Shown: positions 33,809 through 45,692, counted from the stretch's first letter. The stretch is DNA of 64,000 bases from Nemophila menziesii (GCA_029959085.1 JARWIR010000027.1:6820001-6884000), one strand, 5' to 3'. Made by a program: numbers and translations. Notes: generated from the sequence alone by a model not told the origin.

Positions 33809-35395
33809 TGATGTCTCCCTAAATGTTCTTATTTTCGACCCTTGGGAGTCATCATTTTTTATGTTTAATTGAATATTTTGATAGACTTTTGAGCTAAAAC
33901 TGCAATAATCCGGAATTCCTATTTTATTTCTAGTATTTTTGATTTATTAAACTTTTGCGCGTAATCTTGTGTATTTTAGTGAAAAGTTTGTAGGTTTTGA
34001 ATATTAGCTAGGAATGGAATCCGAAAGAAGAGTCAAAGATCACGAGATGAAGTCAAGACTTGAAGATAAATCCCGAAGATATTATTTTTAGAACTGAAAA
34101 TCTGTTTTCCAGGTCATATATTGCTGATTTCGAGGCACTTAAGAGCTGATTTAGCCGCTGACCTTTGAAGTGAAAACATTCCTTATCGAGTTACGGAAAT
34201 TTAGCAACTGATTTCAGGTCAATCGGAGTTGTAACGAAGCGGGAAAAGCCGTTTTAGTGAAGGTGTATCAGCAGTTACAGGATTTTGGGCCAAGAGTGGA
34301 GTTGGACTTTTCTAATTTTCATTTAAACCTTAAGTAAAACCCTAATCCGTTTTGACCACTAAAAATAGGCCTTTAGACCTCATTATTCAGCACCTCTCAT
34401 TTTATTCTTCAAATCAAAACATCCTTAGAAGAGAGCGTCCAGAGAAGAAGCAGAAACAAGGAAAAGAAGAAGCTTGGAGCTGGAGACTGTCTATATCTCC
34501 ACGTTGCAGCCAATTCATCTTCCTAATTAGGTTTCTATTTTCCTTTCTGTGAAACAATTATGAATTCCTTTTTATTTATTTTCTTAGTTTTTCCAATTAT
34601 GAGCTAATTTTAATTAGTGCTTGAGATCGCATTATGGATTGATTTTTTTGATTATATTTTATTCTATGCTTTTTTATTTGGGATATTTATTATTTAAATC
34701 AAATTGGGTAATTCGTATTTTTCTTTAATTTGCATTTTAATTACTATTATTGACGTAATTAACCAATGATAGGACTTAGTATCTAGGCTATTCCAATTAG
34801 TGGCGATTGGATCACCTTGACGGGGGGTTTAGATACGGAACTAGTTAATGAATGTAGGTTAGAAATTACTTGACTCTGACGAGCTTAATTAAACCTATGG
34901 CCTATTGGGTAATTTAAACTTAAACACTTGAGAGTGGACTATAATCACCCTGACGGGGTTTGTAGCACTTGAAAGTTGCTCCTTAGTCCACCCTGACGGG
35001 GGTAAGGAGAATATAGAATCCCGACCAATACAAATTTACTGATTTGTCCCTTAAACAATGTATGAAATGAATGATAGTTAGGAAAGCCCTTGCGTCTCTC
35101 AAGTACTGCCTGCTCATATTTGCGTTTTACTTTTATTTACTTGCGTTTTAGTTATTTATTTACATTTTCGCATTAGTCTTTTATTACTTAGAATTAATAT
35201 AAAAACAAAACCAATCATATTACTTTACTTGCTTTCATAAGTGCAACCAATCATTAATAGATAAGCATTGTAGTCAACCATCCCGTCCTTGGAACGAATC
35301 TGTATTATCAACTATATTACTTGGGACAACCGTACACTTGCGGTTGTGGTTCTCTTTACTTTTGCATTTATTTTAGAACACACAAAGGACCACCA
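33809..35395 (+). mobile_element. S2: solo LTR of a gypsy element
   Basis: 1587 bp, TGATGTCTCCC to AAAGGACCACCA, target duplication AGGCT (33804-33808 and 35396-35400). The C1 5' LTR at about 21055-21059 shows the empty site. Conserved CCCTGACGGGG motifs at 34816-34827, 34948-34958 and 34991-35002. Same family as S3 (57571-59140), roughly 85% alike by eye at the start. Confidence 0.9.
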
Positions 35396-35762
35396 AGGCT
35401 TCCTTAGGTAGTGGATGTAGGGAAACCGAACCACTATAAATCGTGTGTATCTTTCTATCCCTACTCTATTTACTTTCCGCACTTTATATGTTTGATAATA
35501 TGCTAGTATGAATATTGTGATATTGATTATCTAGTTTATCTAACATATTGTCATCTAGAGTAGTAAGAGATTAGTTAGTCGATTTACTTGTTAAACTTAT
35601 ATATCAAGCCTTTAACTTATCCTTTGCATGATCCCATAAGTGTTTGATATATTAAGTTGACTTAGAAGTTTTCTCTTAAACTTATAATTGTCCAAAAGAT
35701 TTTTAATTAGGCATTAATCTTATTAGTAATCCTATTCACCCCCCTCTAGGACTTTCATATTC

Positions 35763-37760
35763 TAGGAAGTATACGCCTCTACAAATGTCTTGAGTTTAAT
35801 GTCACCCTTCAGATTTGTATTAGGAATAATTTGTGATACTGGTTGAACAACTGGTGGCTATTCCACCTTTTCTTCTTCTTTCTTTTCTTGCACAACATGT
35901 GCAACTTCTACTTTTTCTTTTGAGGCTTCTTCCTCTTTCTCTTTAGTTCTTGCAGCTTGTAACTCCATAACCGATCTAATCTCTTCTTGCATATCTTTCA
36001 GAAGCTGTATAAATTCGGATTTTTCTGAATCTTTATCTTCATCTTCAGAACAGTCAGAGTCCACGGGGCTAGACTTGGTTGATTCTTCTTCGGTACTAGG
36101 AACTTCCACGACACTTTATGCAGCATGTGGTACTTCCTTATTTTCTTCAATTTCAAGACAAATAGCCTTACAAGCTTCGAACCCAACATTGGCATAACCT
36201 CCTTCGATAGCCTTCAATTCTTTTGCTTCCATAATATTAGTAAGAACTTTATTCATTTGTTCTACTTGCGTACCTAAAATCTGAACTAAAGCTTCGTATT
36301 CTCTTAACTTCTCGTTCTGCAAATGCATATTAGTGGTCATAAGATCCATAAAATTCTTTAATTGTTGATCACACACAGCTCCTTCTTGAGAATATTGTGG
36401 TAAAGCCTTCTGAGCTAACGCATCGGTATATGCGTCATCAACAGGTTGTTGTGGCGGAGCAGGTCGATTATAATTATGATTTTCTTGATATGGAGCTTGA
36501 CCTCTTGGTTGGAAAGAGTTATTATGGGGACAAGTTGATAATGACCTAGATTATCGGCCCCCTGTGGTTTTGAATACTGCATATTCGGATGATTCTTGTT
36601 ACCAAATTGATAATTTCCTCGGTTGGATATGAAATAAACAGATGCTGGATTTCCTTCGCACTCTTCCCATGTATGATTTTTGACCCCACACTGTTGACAA
36701 CCTTGTGCTTCTTGCATTACATTTGCTGCGGCTGAATTTTTTCGCATCTCAAGCTTAATCTCTTTGATTTGATTTTCTAGTGCGGACAATTGAGCTGAGT
36801 TTGCAGTTTCTGCATCTAATTGAAGCCTACCTTTGGTATTTGTAACAGGAGCTCACGACAGTGGCCAACTTCCTTCTGTTTCTATTATATATTCCATACC
36901 TTCGGCGGCTTCTGCGGGATTCATGGACACGAAATTTCCTTTTCCAAGATTATCTACCCTCAGTCTACTCTCTCAATTGATACCTTGATAAAATATAGCT
37001 AATTGTAAAGATGGGGTGTAACCATGGAGTGGACATCTAGCTAACTTTTGTTGGAACCTTGTCAATTCGTCTCCTACTTCTTCTCCACTCTATTGACAAA
37101 ACTTCGTAAGCTCGCTTTGGTCTTTGATTCTCATACTCTTCGGATAAAAATGGTTAAAGAATACGGCTTGAAGTTATGTCCATGTATTTATTGTACCTGG
37201 TGGTTTTCTATCTAGCCAATCACCAGCTTTACCGGTCAGGAAGAACGAAAACATATGACAATACAGTTGCTCGCGTGTAATGCCTGGAGTAACATATGCA
37301 TCACAAATCTGCATGAACTTCTGAATCGCTCTTACGGGATCTTGAACTGCTGCACCACTATAGAGTCCTAAATTCTAAAATTAACTAAACATGCCCGGAT
37401 CGGGCCTGAACTTGATATTCTGGATCTCTGGAGGACGATAACCTAATGGTTGAACATGAAACAATGCTCCCAAGCCTGGGAGGTCTTGTTCAACTCTGTT
37501 CTGATTATTGTTATATTTCTGTTATCTCATGGTAGTGGTTGTTGTTGGCCTACAGGTCCAAGTGGTGGAACTATAAGAATAATTTGTGGATCTACTAGTG
37601 GTGGATCCACTTCTTGCTGTTGAGTTTCTGCCACAACTCTTCTTTGGTTTCTTTCTTCTCGGATACGTCTGTTATAAGTTGTGAAGCTCCTTTCGGGCTC
37701 CGGGAGAGGAGGCCAACGATGCACTGTTAAAACCTGAAAAAGACTAAAGCGAACCAACAA
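35763..37760 (-). pseudogene. M1 gag, several stops
   Basis: Minus-strand Gag of a Tat/Athila-like element. N-terminal PLPEPERSFTTYNRRIREER (37527-37760), a decayed capsid core (37000-37500, with FMQICDAYVTPGI-like coding), a zinc knuckle CQQCGVKNHTWEEC (near 36700), then MTTNMHLQNEKLREYEALVQ (36116-36376) and an acidic tail (35858-36109, Glu/Lys-rich). Nearest relatives in the window are at 52430-56700. The continuation toward the protease is cut by C1 at 35757. The true start codon is not resolved. Confidence 0.75.
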
Positions 37761-37882
37761 GCGTAAATTTGGAAAAACTAAAAATAAAAACTGAAAAATA
37801 AAAATTAACTAAAAACTATTACTCGAAATAGATAACCCACACGCTAACGAGACACAAGTCCCTGGAAGCGGCGCCAAAAACT
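37761..37882 (-). other. M1 5' leader and primer-binding site
   Basis: The PBS is 37861-37876 (minus strand TGGCGCCGCTTCCAGG), close to the Tat/Athila TGGCGCCGTTGCCGG site usually assigned to Asp tRNA. The rest is short AT-rich leader. Confidence 0.75.
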
Positions 37883-39428
37883 TGGTGTCGCCTAGGGTGT
37901 GATAAAAATAAGATAAAATAAGTTAGAAAGCAATGCAATAATCACCCTAGACAGGCACAGTACTGCAAGTATTACAGGACGTATGCAAGTTTTAATGATA
38001 AGAAGAATTAGTTCTCAGGGACTTAGTGTGTTATACGAATGAGCAAATAATCAGAGTAGCAATAATTAATTAAAAGACGGAAAATAAATATGATTTATTG
38101 AGAGATGATTAATTAAACCAAGTAAAAGTGAAGACAAATAATTAAATATGAGAGAATATGAGATGAGAGAGTATACCTTAGGTTTTGCTAGTATGCACTA
38201 ATCCTTCTAATTCTTTCTATCAATTTCAGTTTATAAGGGAGACAATAGCTCTTAAATACTTAGTCAGGATTATAAATTTCTACCGATACCCAGAGAGCGA
38301 ATAGGTAGGCTACGGCACAACCACGAGGTGACCTTAAATAGAGTTATCCTACGCTACTAGGTTCCTAAGCAGATCCTTCCTTCAATTGGTGATATGGTGA
38401 TTAAAACAAACCCTAGTGACTACCTAGTTGGGCTGGTGTTGTCAGGACCAATTCCTTATTCTAGACGTTTATGTGGTGTTTCAATAATTAGACACCCCTT
38501 CCGGGTGACCATCTAACTACTATTAGCACATCCCTAAATTGATCAGGTTTAAGACAGACAATAAATCAAAACACATAAAACAAATATATGGTTAAGTAGC
38601 TAATATCAGATTAAAACATTTAATTCCCAAAGAATTTAGATAGAATGAAAATAGAATTCATAGATTATACATGATGCAAAACCCAAGCAATGGGAAAATT
38701 AGTTCATACCTAAAGGAAATAAACTAAAAGAATGATACGAAGATGTCATCTTGCTCTCTTTAATAACTCTAATGATATAAAACTTAAGGACTAATTTATG
38801 AGAGGAAAGGATGACTTTACAAGGGTTTAAGGATGTATTTATAGGTATTTAGAAGACCTAATTCGTTTTCTTGGAGTGGAAGACAAGTAACTTGGACTCC
38901 AAGCCCAACTCAGATTCGTAACCCTAAAATATAGAAAAGGTAATAATCTGCCGCTGTTTTGTTTTGACCATAACTTCTTTGTTTCAACTCCGTTTGACGT
39001 GTTCCATATATCGAAACTGATCGTCTCGGAAATCTCTTTAACTTTGATTCAGACCATTCTTCCAAATTCTTAGTCAACTTGAGTTATGATCACTTCTATG
39101 GTCGTGGGTGCTGGAATTCAGATTTATTTGGCAACTTTATCTTTCCATATCTTATCTTTTCTTTCCATATCTCCAATTTTCATGCATATCTTCTTTCCTT
39201 TATCTCTTAGAATTTATTTGGCATATAATTAATCACCATATATATCTTTAGAGCTTCATAATTAACAAACAATTAAACAAAATATGCTCTAAAAATAATA
39301 AATCATTAAATCAAGACAAGAAATGGGAAAGTTCACTAATACATGTGAAAATCGAGTATTTAGTCTTCTAAAACACTAAAAATGATGTCTCCAGCTAAGA
39401 TTAAATCATCACAAATGGGGAGACATCA
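37883..39428 (-). repeat. M1 5' LTR
   Basis: 1546 bp, + strand TGGTGTCGCCTAGGG to GGGGAGACATCA, followed by the target duplication GCAAC at 39429-39433. Visibly more diverged from its partner than the two C2 LTRs are from each other, so M1 is older. Confidence 0.9.
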
Positions 39429-39940
39429 GCAACTCGTCTTCATTAAATGTATTATTGAGAAGAAGGAGATTGATATTGCTAGTGTAATTTATAACTCCTT
39501 CATGGTTTACACCAAAGCTCCTATTGATGCACGCAACCTCAAGTTCCGATGAACTATCACAAAGATCTGTATGAAAGCGAATGTGCCAATTAGGAACAGT
39601 GAGGATGAACCGGTAGAAAAATTGAAAACATAAGATTAATTTCAAATATTCACAATATGGCCAAGAAAAATGGTATGGAGTTGGACAAGCCATTTGGAGA
39701 AGAAAAAAAATTTAGACCTTCTAAACGCAAACTAGAGTTGCCAAAGACCATGAGGTAATGGAAAGAATGAAAGCATTAGAGAAGAAGCATAGAGAGGTGT
39801 TAACAACTTTGGGTAAGGTTACAAGAGATTTGGTGTTTATGAAGAACATACTCGATAGGGTGAGCGATTTGCAACATGTCACCTAAACAATTCTTAAAAA
39901 AGTAACCCAACCTGGACACAACAGTGAAAACCAACCCAGT
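39429..39940 (+). pseudogene. G0 accessory ORF, 3' part
   Basis: Directly continues the reading that M1 interrupted (encoded LVFIKCIIEKKEIDIASVI), matching the M1 protein segment around ILLNFILRGEEVDVAHL. A TGA at about 39551-39553 and later stops break it. Near 39740-39884 a charged coiled-coil-like end is encoded (MERMKALEKKHREVL, LDRVSDLQHVT) and stops at about 39885. Function unknown. Confidence 0.65.
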
Positions 39941-41328
39941 GCTGATTAAGTTACGTTTTCCTTTCCCTTCTCATTTAGTAGTGTATATTAGTTTATTTGC
40001 TTTATTTAGTCTTTTCGAGTCGTGGGCTCATTTTTGAGTTTGGGGTGGGGTTCGTTGCCCCATCCTAATTTTATGTGTTATTTGTTTTACTGCTTTCAAT
40101 AAAATTAACTTAAAAGGGTTGAGTTTGACTGTAGAGTATTTTAAATGTCCCCATTAAGAATAATTTTTATGAATTTATGATAGAAAATAGTAGACCTTAG
40201 GATTTTTTAGTGTAAAACTCACTTTAATTGCATGCAAACACTAGGTAATTGATAGGAAAAAATAATTAACAATGTAAAAGAAGTAAGGTCGTACTTAGTG
40301 AGAATGAGTAGTGTGTAGAACGTGAAATCTAAATGAGTAGAGAACCCACTTAATTATGAACTAGAGGTGAAAATTGAGTGAAACTATGTAACTAGGAAAA
40401 TGATAGAGGCACTTGTTTGATAAACACTTGAGACATTTTTAGCTTTCTAACCCATGATTAATTATATCCTTCTTAGCCCCATTTTTTTGTCTTTAAGCCT
40501 TTTCTTTTGAAGCCACATTATAAGCCTATCCTTTAGATGTTAGGACGATACCATATGACTCGCACTTGAATCGCGATTGCTTAAGACTAGTTGTCCTTGA
40601 GCATGAGTTTGGGGTGAGAGAATCTGTTATTACATCTGTTGGGTAGATCTGTGATATGCTTGAATGATTATTCACTTTATTGTAAATTCCTTTGCCGATT
40701 TCTGAAAAGAAAAGAAAAAAAATGAGAAAACAGTTAGCATGACCTCTCACATTAGAAAGAATGTCATGTTTAACTTACAGGAAAAAAAGATTGAATAAAT
40801 GAAAAAAATAAAATAAACGGCAAATGAATATTTTTTTGTAATCATATTGATAGGTTGGGTTCATTTTGGGGACGCTAAGTTAGTGCATCAAGTGAGAGAG
40901 ATCATATATGAGTGTAGGAGAGAGCCAAAAGCTCACTTTTCATCATCCAAATGTACCTATGCTAAAACCGTAAAGACCTTGTGATTTCTAGGTACATAGT
41001 GGAATAATATTTTTGCTGATAGAGAGTAAGTTAAGTGGAGCGTTCAAAGCAAGTAAGGATTGATGAACAACCTATAGACACCATCTCGAGCTAAGTATAA
41101 AGTGTAATCTTCTAGCATTGTGAAATTAATTTTGGATTGATATTATTTATGTGTTTGATTTTGCATGATAGGTGTATGTGTATATTAATTTCTAGGTCAT
41201 ACTATATGAGGTTTATTTTATGTTATGCTTTGGGAATTATTCACTAGACTTTACCATTTTGCGTTTCACCTAAGGGCCTTATTTTTATTTTGCTTTTTTG
41301 AGAGAACACAGGTTTGAGTTTGGGGTCT
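39941..41328 (+). other. G0 3' untranslated region
   Basis: No gene. AT-rich, with a TTTGAGTTTGGGGTGGGG purine run near 40033-40053 and the PPT-like GAGTTTGGGGTCT just before 41329. Contains the first copy of a 374-bp tandem duplication. Confidence 0.65.
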
Positions 41329-41740
41329 TGATGTCCTCCGTTTTGTTTTAAATATTAGCCCTTAGGTGCATAGTGGAATAATATTTTTGCTGATAGAGAG
41401 TAAGTTAAGTGGAGCGTTCAAAGCAAGTAAGGATTGATGAACAACCTATAGACACCATCTCGAGCTAAGTATAAAGTGTAATCTTCTAGCATTGTGAAAT
41501 TAATTTTGGATTGATATTATTTATGTGTTTGATTTTGCATGATAGGTGTATGTGTATATTAATTTCTAGGTCATACTATATGAGGTTTATTTTATGTTAT
41601 GCTTTGGGAATTATTCACTAGACTTTACCATTTTGCGTTTCACCTAAGGGCCTTATTTTTATTTTGCTTTTTTGAGAGAACACAGGTTTGAGTTTGGGGT
41701 CTTGATGTCCTCCGTTTTGTTTTAAATATTAGCCCTTAGG
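40993..41740 (+). repeat. 374-bp tandem duplication spanning the G0 PPT and LTR start
   Basis: Copy 1 about 40993-41366, copy 2 about 41367-41740, nearly identical (TACATAGTGG versus TGCATAGTGG at the starts). The unit holds the PPT and the first 38 bp of the LTR, so two PPT/LTR-start borders exist at 41329 and 41703. The junction shares TAGG, a possible microhomology. Confidence 0.88.
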
Positions 41741-41990
41741 AGACATCATTTTAGGTGAATATTAAACTTTTTTGATAGACTTTTATGCTTATTTTGTTAT
41801 ATTGCATTTTCTCCCCTAGAATTATGATATTTCATTTTTAAAGCTTTTGTGTGTTAATTTATTTGTTTTTAGTATAAAGGTCTTCAACATTCAAAAGTAG
41901 GTATACCGTAGGATAACTCCTAAGTCCAACCTGACGGGGGTTAGGAGATTATAGAGTCCCGACGAATACATAAATACCACTTTAAACGAA
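41703..41990 (+). repeat. G0 3' LTR, internally deleted and truncated
   Basis: Starts TGATGTCCTCCG right after the PPT. Compared with S1, about 200 bp of LTR start is joined directly to a downstream part containing CCTGACGGGGG (41930-41940). The LTR stops at about 41990 where LINE coding sequence begins. Confidence 0.7.
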
Positions 41991-43913
41991 TGAACACGAC
42001 TCTCTTGGCAGCACCATCCGGACACATTGGCAACACGATTACTGAAAGGTATTTACTCACTGAATACTAATTTTCTCAATGTAAAGCTAAGACAATCTCG
42101 ACATGGTCATGGACTGATTTAATAGACGTTAGAGATATGTTAAAAAAAATAAGTAAATTTCAGATTAGTAACAGTAAATCTATTAATATTTGGAACGATA
42201 AATGGTTAGATACACACTGGAAATTAGAAAGACCACAAGGCTGCCAATTAGAAAAACTTTATGAATTATGGTATGAGGTGTCTATGGACTGGAACACAAA
42301 TATTCTTAACAAATTTTCCCTTCACCGATCATATTGTCATACTAAGGGTCTGTTTGGATTGAGAGAAATGGAAAAAAATGAATGGAACAAAAATGATTTT
42401 CTATTTTTTACATTGTTTGTATTAGAAAATTCTATAACAGAAAAGAATGGAGATCATTCAAAAAATCACTCTAGTATTCATATTTATTATCACTCCAAAT
42501 TGGAGTCAAATGGAGAGAAACAAATTTTTTTAAGGATTAGAGGTCAAAATTAACTCTTTTTATTTTTTTTATTTGTATTTTTTTCAATCCAAACAAAAAG
42601 TATCCAAATCATTTATGAAAATTTCTTTTATAAAAATTTCAAATCCACACAAAAAAAAAAAGTTTCCCTTTCTTTTCTAATTTTTCTTTTCTTTTTCTTT
42701 ATTATTTTTTCCCTCCAAAATACAAACAGGCCCTAAGGAAAAAAGTTTTCTCGACCGACACTCCTGATATCTTCATTTGGTCGCAAGCACACAACGGGGA
42801 ATATGTGACAAAAACAGGATACAAGATCCTCACTGACTATGAACTATTCGAGGCTCCTCACCAATCCACTGGCATTCCCACTGGGGAAGAACTATGGAAA
42901 ACAATTTGTAAATCCAATGTACCAACAAAGGTTATAATTTTTGCTTGGAAAGCATGTAACAATGCAACACCGACAGGCAAGAATCTAGAAAAAAGAAAGT
43001 GCGACGTTCAAGGCACTTGTCGATGGTGTGGTACAGAACACGAGACAGTGGAACATCTGCTACTCACCAATGATATTTCACGACTTACATGGGCTAGATC
43101 GGCATTACAAGTAGATGTGGAACAAACAGAGATGTATATTGGGAAAGGGTGTTTAAATATGATAGAGTTATATACTGCATGGGTTGGAAGAAGGAAGTTG
43201 TAATCTATTATATCCTACTGATGATTTGGAACATTTGGAAATAAAAAATGAAGAGTCGACATAATAATACGGAGATAGACCCAGATGACATTATTCGGAC
43301 CATAAACAAGAACATTCAGGAGCATCTCAGAAATGATTGGTTTACAAATGATGCACCTCGCATCACGAATGCTGGACCAACGGTTCTCAAGGACCAGGAT
43401 CTCGATTTTAATACTACCCTTACTTTTACTCGTGACGCCTCATTTACACAGGCACATCTCTCTACTGGAATTGGGGTTACTCAAATCAATAAGGAAGACG
43501 GGTCCCGGGCTAATTATATAAAGACAGAAAGGTGTAACAACATTAGAGAAGGAAAAGCACAGGATGTGTCATCACAGCCCTTGAGATCGGGAGACAATGG
43601 CGGAACAAGGAGAAGACAGTTTTCTCTGATAACCTTGACCTCATTCAAGGTATAATACAAGTGTCGGAATTTAGGTGGGAGCTCAAACCGTGGATCAAAC
43701 ACAACAAATACTGGCCAGTGAAGTTGGCCCAGTCCTTTTCAAGCACATTCCACGAAAATTCAACGTTAAGGCTGACAACTTAACAAAAAACGCCAGGCAC
43801 GGAGCAACCAAAGATCACGTGACACCAAATGTTCTTATGCAACAGTTCCCGAGGATGGGTATCAGCTAAGGCTATTGGTCTCTTTTATTGTTTTTCTTTT
43901 GTTTAAGTACCCG

Positions 43914-43915
<2 letters not shown>
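41991..43915 (+). mobile_element. L1-type LINE, 5'-truncated, decayed
   Basis: Only the end of the RT-RNase H ORF remains. Encoded in order: HPDTLATRLLKGIYSLNTNF (41993-42090), KSINIWNDKWLDTHW (42170-42220), the zf-RVT domain (VTKTGYKILTDYELF; CRWCGTEHETVEHLL, 42800-43200), then an RNase H-like domain (FTRDASFTQAHLSTGIGV, 43420-43480; FKHIPRKFNVKADNLTKNAR, 43735-43800). Several frame changes. Interrupted by a MITE at 42346-42733. Confidence 0.85.
42346..42733. mobile_element. Tourist-like (PIF/Harbinger) MITE
   Basis: 388 bp with terminal inverted repeats GGGTCTGTTTGGATT and, from the right, GGGCCTGTTTGTATT, flanked by TAA target duplications (42343-42345 and 42734-42736). AT-rich centre, no coding capacity. 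Lies within the LINE. Confidence 0.85.

Positions 43916-43953
<38 letters not shown>
43916..43953. repeat. (AT)n microsatellite
   Basis: About 19 AT units directly after the LINE end and before the gene-fragment region. A second AT array flanks that region at 48796. Confidence 0.9.
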
Positions 43954-43958
<5 letters not shown>

Positions 43959-44503
43959 GGAGAAGGGCCAACGGCCCGAAATGTCTCCCATTTTTTTCCA
44001 CATTTTCCAGCCTTGGGATCAAATTTCAATCATTTTCGGCCTTTAGATCGATTTCAATTAATGGTCCAGATTATCTAAATACAATCCACGCTTTAAAATG
44101 TCTTGATGTCTCCTCTATATTTTTCAGCCCTTGGATTCTTTTTTTTTAATTAGAATTTAAAACAAAAAAAAAGAAAATCACTTCACCGCATTACATCACT
44201 TCACCTAAAACAAAACCTTCACCACTTCGTCGACTTCTTCACCCCACCAAGCCGCTCTCCTCCACAATCCTAAACCGCATCGACGACAAAGATCCCACCT
44301 CCCACCAAGCCGCTCCTCCACAATCCCAAACCGCCGCATCGACCATCCTCCACCATCATCAAAGGAAACACCGTCGCGCATCGAAGAACTTCATAGCCAA
44401 TCTCTGAATAAAAGAACCCTGATAGCCAAACCGCCTCCACGACCATCCTCCACCCCGTCTTCATCAATTCCCTTTTCCGATGATCGAGCAGGAACCGTAG
44501 TCT

Positions 44504-44851
44504 TTGCTGCTGCGAAGCAACGAAATGGGGCCCACTGAAGCGGAGGAAGAAAAAGAGACAGATATAGTGTGCCATTTGATGGAATCGCTTCCGGTTATTG
44601 GAACCTCCATGCCTGCTGCCAAACACGACCTACTTCCCACTAAGAGAGCTGTTATGGAACATTCAATAAAACGTATAACCCATCTCTTTAAACTCGCATT
44701 GGAACAAAAAGCAAAAAGAAATCTCACACTCAGGTCTCCCCTTTCCACTGCACATTCTGTGTCTTCAAGTGGCATTGGAACAAAAAACAAAAAGACATCT
44801 CTTTACACTCAGGTCTCACCTTCCCACCAAGCCGCTCTCCGAGACCAATAA
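44504..44851 (+). other. Unrecognised open frame (115 codons) in the Helitron-like region
   Basis: Open from 44504 (first ATG at 44525) to 44851. The encoded stretch has an acidic EAEEEKETDIV segment, then KRAVMEHSIKRITHLFKLAL, which looks like real helical protein, then low-complexity sequence. It may be another captured exon, but no family was recognised. The last part pairs as an inverted repeat with 47984-48030. Confidence 0.3.
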
Positions 44852-45054
44852 TAAATTTTTACCATTGCATTTTTTTCGGCTACGCCATCAACAATCGAAG
44901 AATCCAAATTAAAGTAAATAATTAATTTTTACTATTAATCTAATTTTAACCTAATTTCATCACTTTTACAATTTTGTTGGCTATGCCATCAACAGTCAAA
45001 GAACCCAAATTAAGGTAGATAATTAATTTTTTCCATTAATTTAATTTTAACCAA

Positions 45055-45530
45055 AATCTCATCACTTTTAAAATTTATAGAATTGTCTGATTAAAGTTTT
45101 ACAGGTCCTGTGATATGAAAATCTCATCACTTTTAAAATTTATAGAATTGTCTGATTAAAGTTTTACATGTCCAGTGATATGCCGCTAAAATGATGGGCT
45201 GAGAAGATCCATTTTTGAGTCAGCAAGTATGATAATTAATTTTTACCATTGATTTCATTTTAACCAAAATCTCATCACTTTTAAAATTTATAGAATTGCC
45301 TGATTTTAGTTTTACAGGTCCCATGATATGCCCGCTAAAGTGATGGGCTGAGAAGATCCATTTATTAGTCAACAAGTATGATAATTAATTTGTACCATTG
45401 CTTTAATTTTAACCAAAATCTCATCACTTTTAAATTTTATAGAATTGTCTGATTTAAGTTTTACAGGTCCCGTGATATGCCGCTGAAGTGATGGGCTGAG
45501 AAGATCCATTTTTGAGTCAGCAATCTAATA
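45055..45530 (+). repeat. About 149-bp tandem repeats upstream of the AHL fragment
   Basis: Blocks opening AAATCTCATCACTTTTAAAA start near 45055 (short, 64 bp), 45119, 45268 and 45416. The longer units continue with GATGGGCTGAGAAGATCCAT and a GATAATTAATTT linker. Diverged but clear. No coding capacity. Confidence 0.8.
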
Positions 45531-45692
45531 ATACTCAATTCAGGTGTTGTGCTCTTCTTGCATCCAGAATTTCAGGTTAGTGAATTAGCGTGTGTAATAT
45601 TATATTGTATGTATGATATGTTTATGTTTATCTTAGTCACTTTGTTCACGTTTTATTACATGACAATCAAGATGCTAATGTATGATATGCAG

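Larger units (their letters stand above)
20063..35757 (+). mobile_element. C1: gag-only Ty1/copia element (Sirevirus-like), non-autonomous
   Basis: 5' LTR 20063-21417; 3' LTR 25584-35757, split by C2 and S2. Target duplication TATTC at 20058-20062 and 35758-35762. PBS TGGTATCAGAGC at 21420-21431 and PPT AAAAAGGGGGA before 25584. The 4.2 kb interior carries a gag with zinc knuckle and an unrelated accessory ORF, but no protease, integrase or RT. Its LTRs and gag start resemble those of C2, so a C2-like element could supply Pol in trans (inference). Confidence 0.9.
25584..35757 (+). repeat. C1 3' LTR, split by C2 and S2
   Basis: Segments 25584-26259, 33467-33808 and 35401-35757 together give about 1375 bp, matching the 5' LTR except for a 21-bp extra palindrome unit at about 26000-26020 and one C at the poly-C near 35740. 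The insertions carry their own target duplications (ATAAG and AGGCT). Confidence 0.88.
7125..39428 (-). mobile_element. M1: pol-less Ty3/gypsy element, minus strand, with nested insertions
   Basis: Two matching LTRs (7125-8669, 1545 bp; 37883-39428, 1546 bp) are flanked by the target duplication GCAAC (7120-7124 and 39429-39433). In minus-strand order: PBS TGGCGCCGCTTCC, gag, protease fused to an integrase-C-terminus-like tail, palindrome cluster, accessory ORF, PPT. RT, RNase H and most of integrase are absent. Removing the insertions T1, S1 and C1 with their 5-bp duplications leaves about 9.7 kb. It inserted into the G0 accessory ORF. Confidence 0.9.
1..41990 (+). mobile_element. G0: outermost decayed Ty3/gypsy retrotransposon (Tat/Athila type)
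   Basis: The element reads gag, protease, RT, RNase H, integrase on the + strand, then a long 3' region with an accessory ORF, a polypurine tract and the start of a 3' LTR at 41703. The 5' LTR lies left of the window. The element is split by M1 at 7125-39428: the GCAAC target duplication and resumption of the accessory ORF reading at 39429 show both halves are one element. Gene order, the CDMGASINLMP protease motif and the GAGTTTGGGG-type PPT fit the Tat/Athila lineage (family knowledge). Many stops and frameshifts make it inactive. The 3' LTR is cut at about 41990 by a LINE. Confidence 0.85.

Noticed and set aside
43954..44160. GGGCCAACGGCCC palindrome as the Helitron 5' end
   Set aside because: It does not start with TC after an A and no sister copy is available to confirm; left as an unresolved boundary.
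44270..44790. Minus-strand ORFs over the Helitron-like region
   Set aside because: Antisense shadows of C-rich leader-like sequence and of the + strand frame; no recognised domain.
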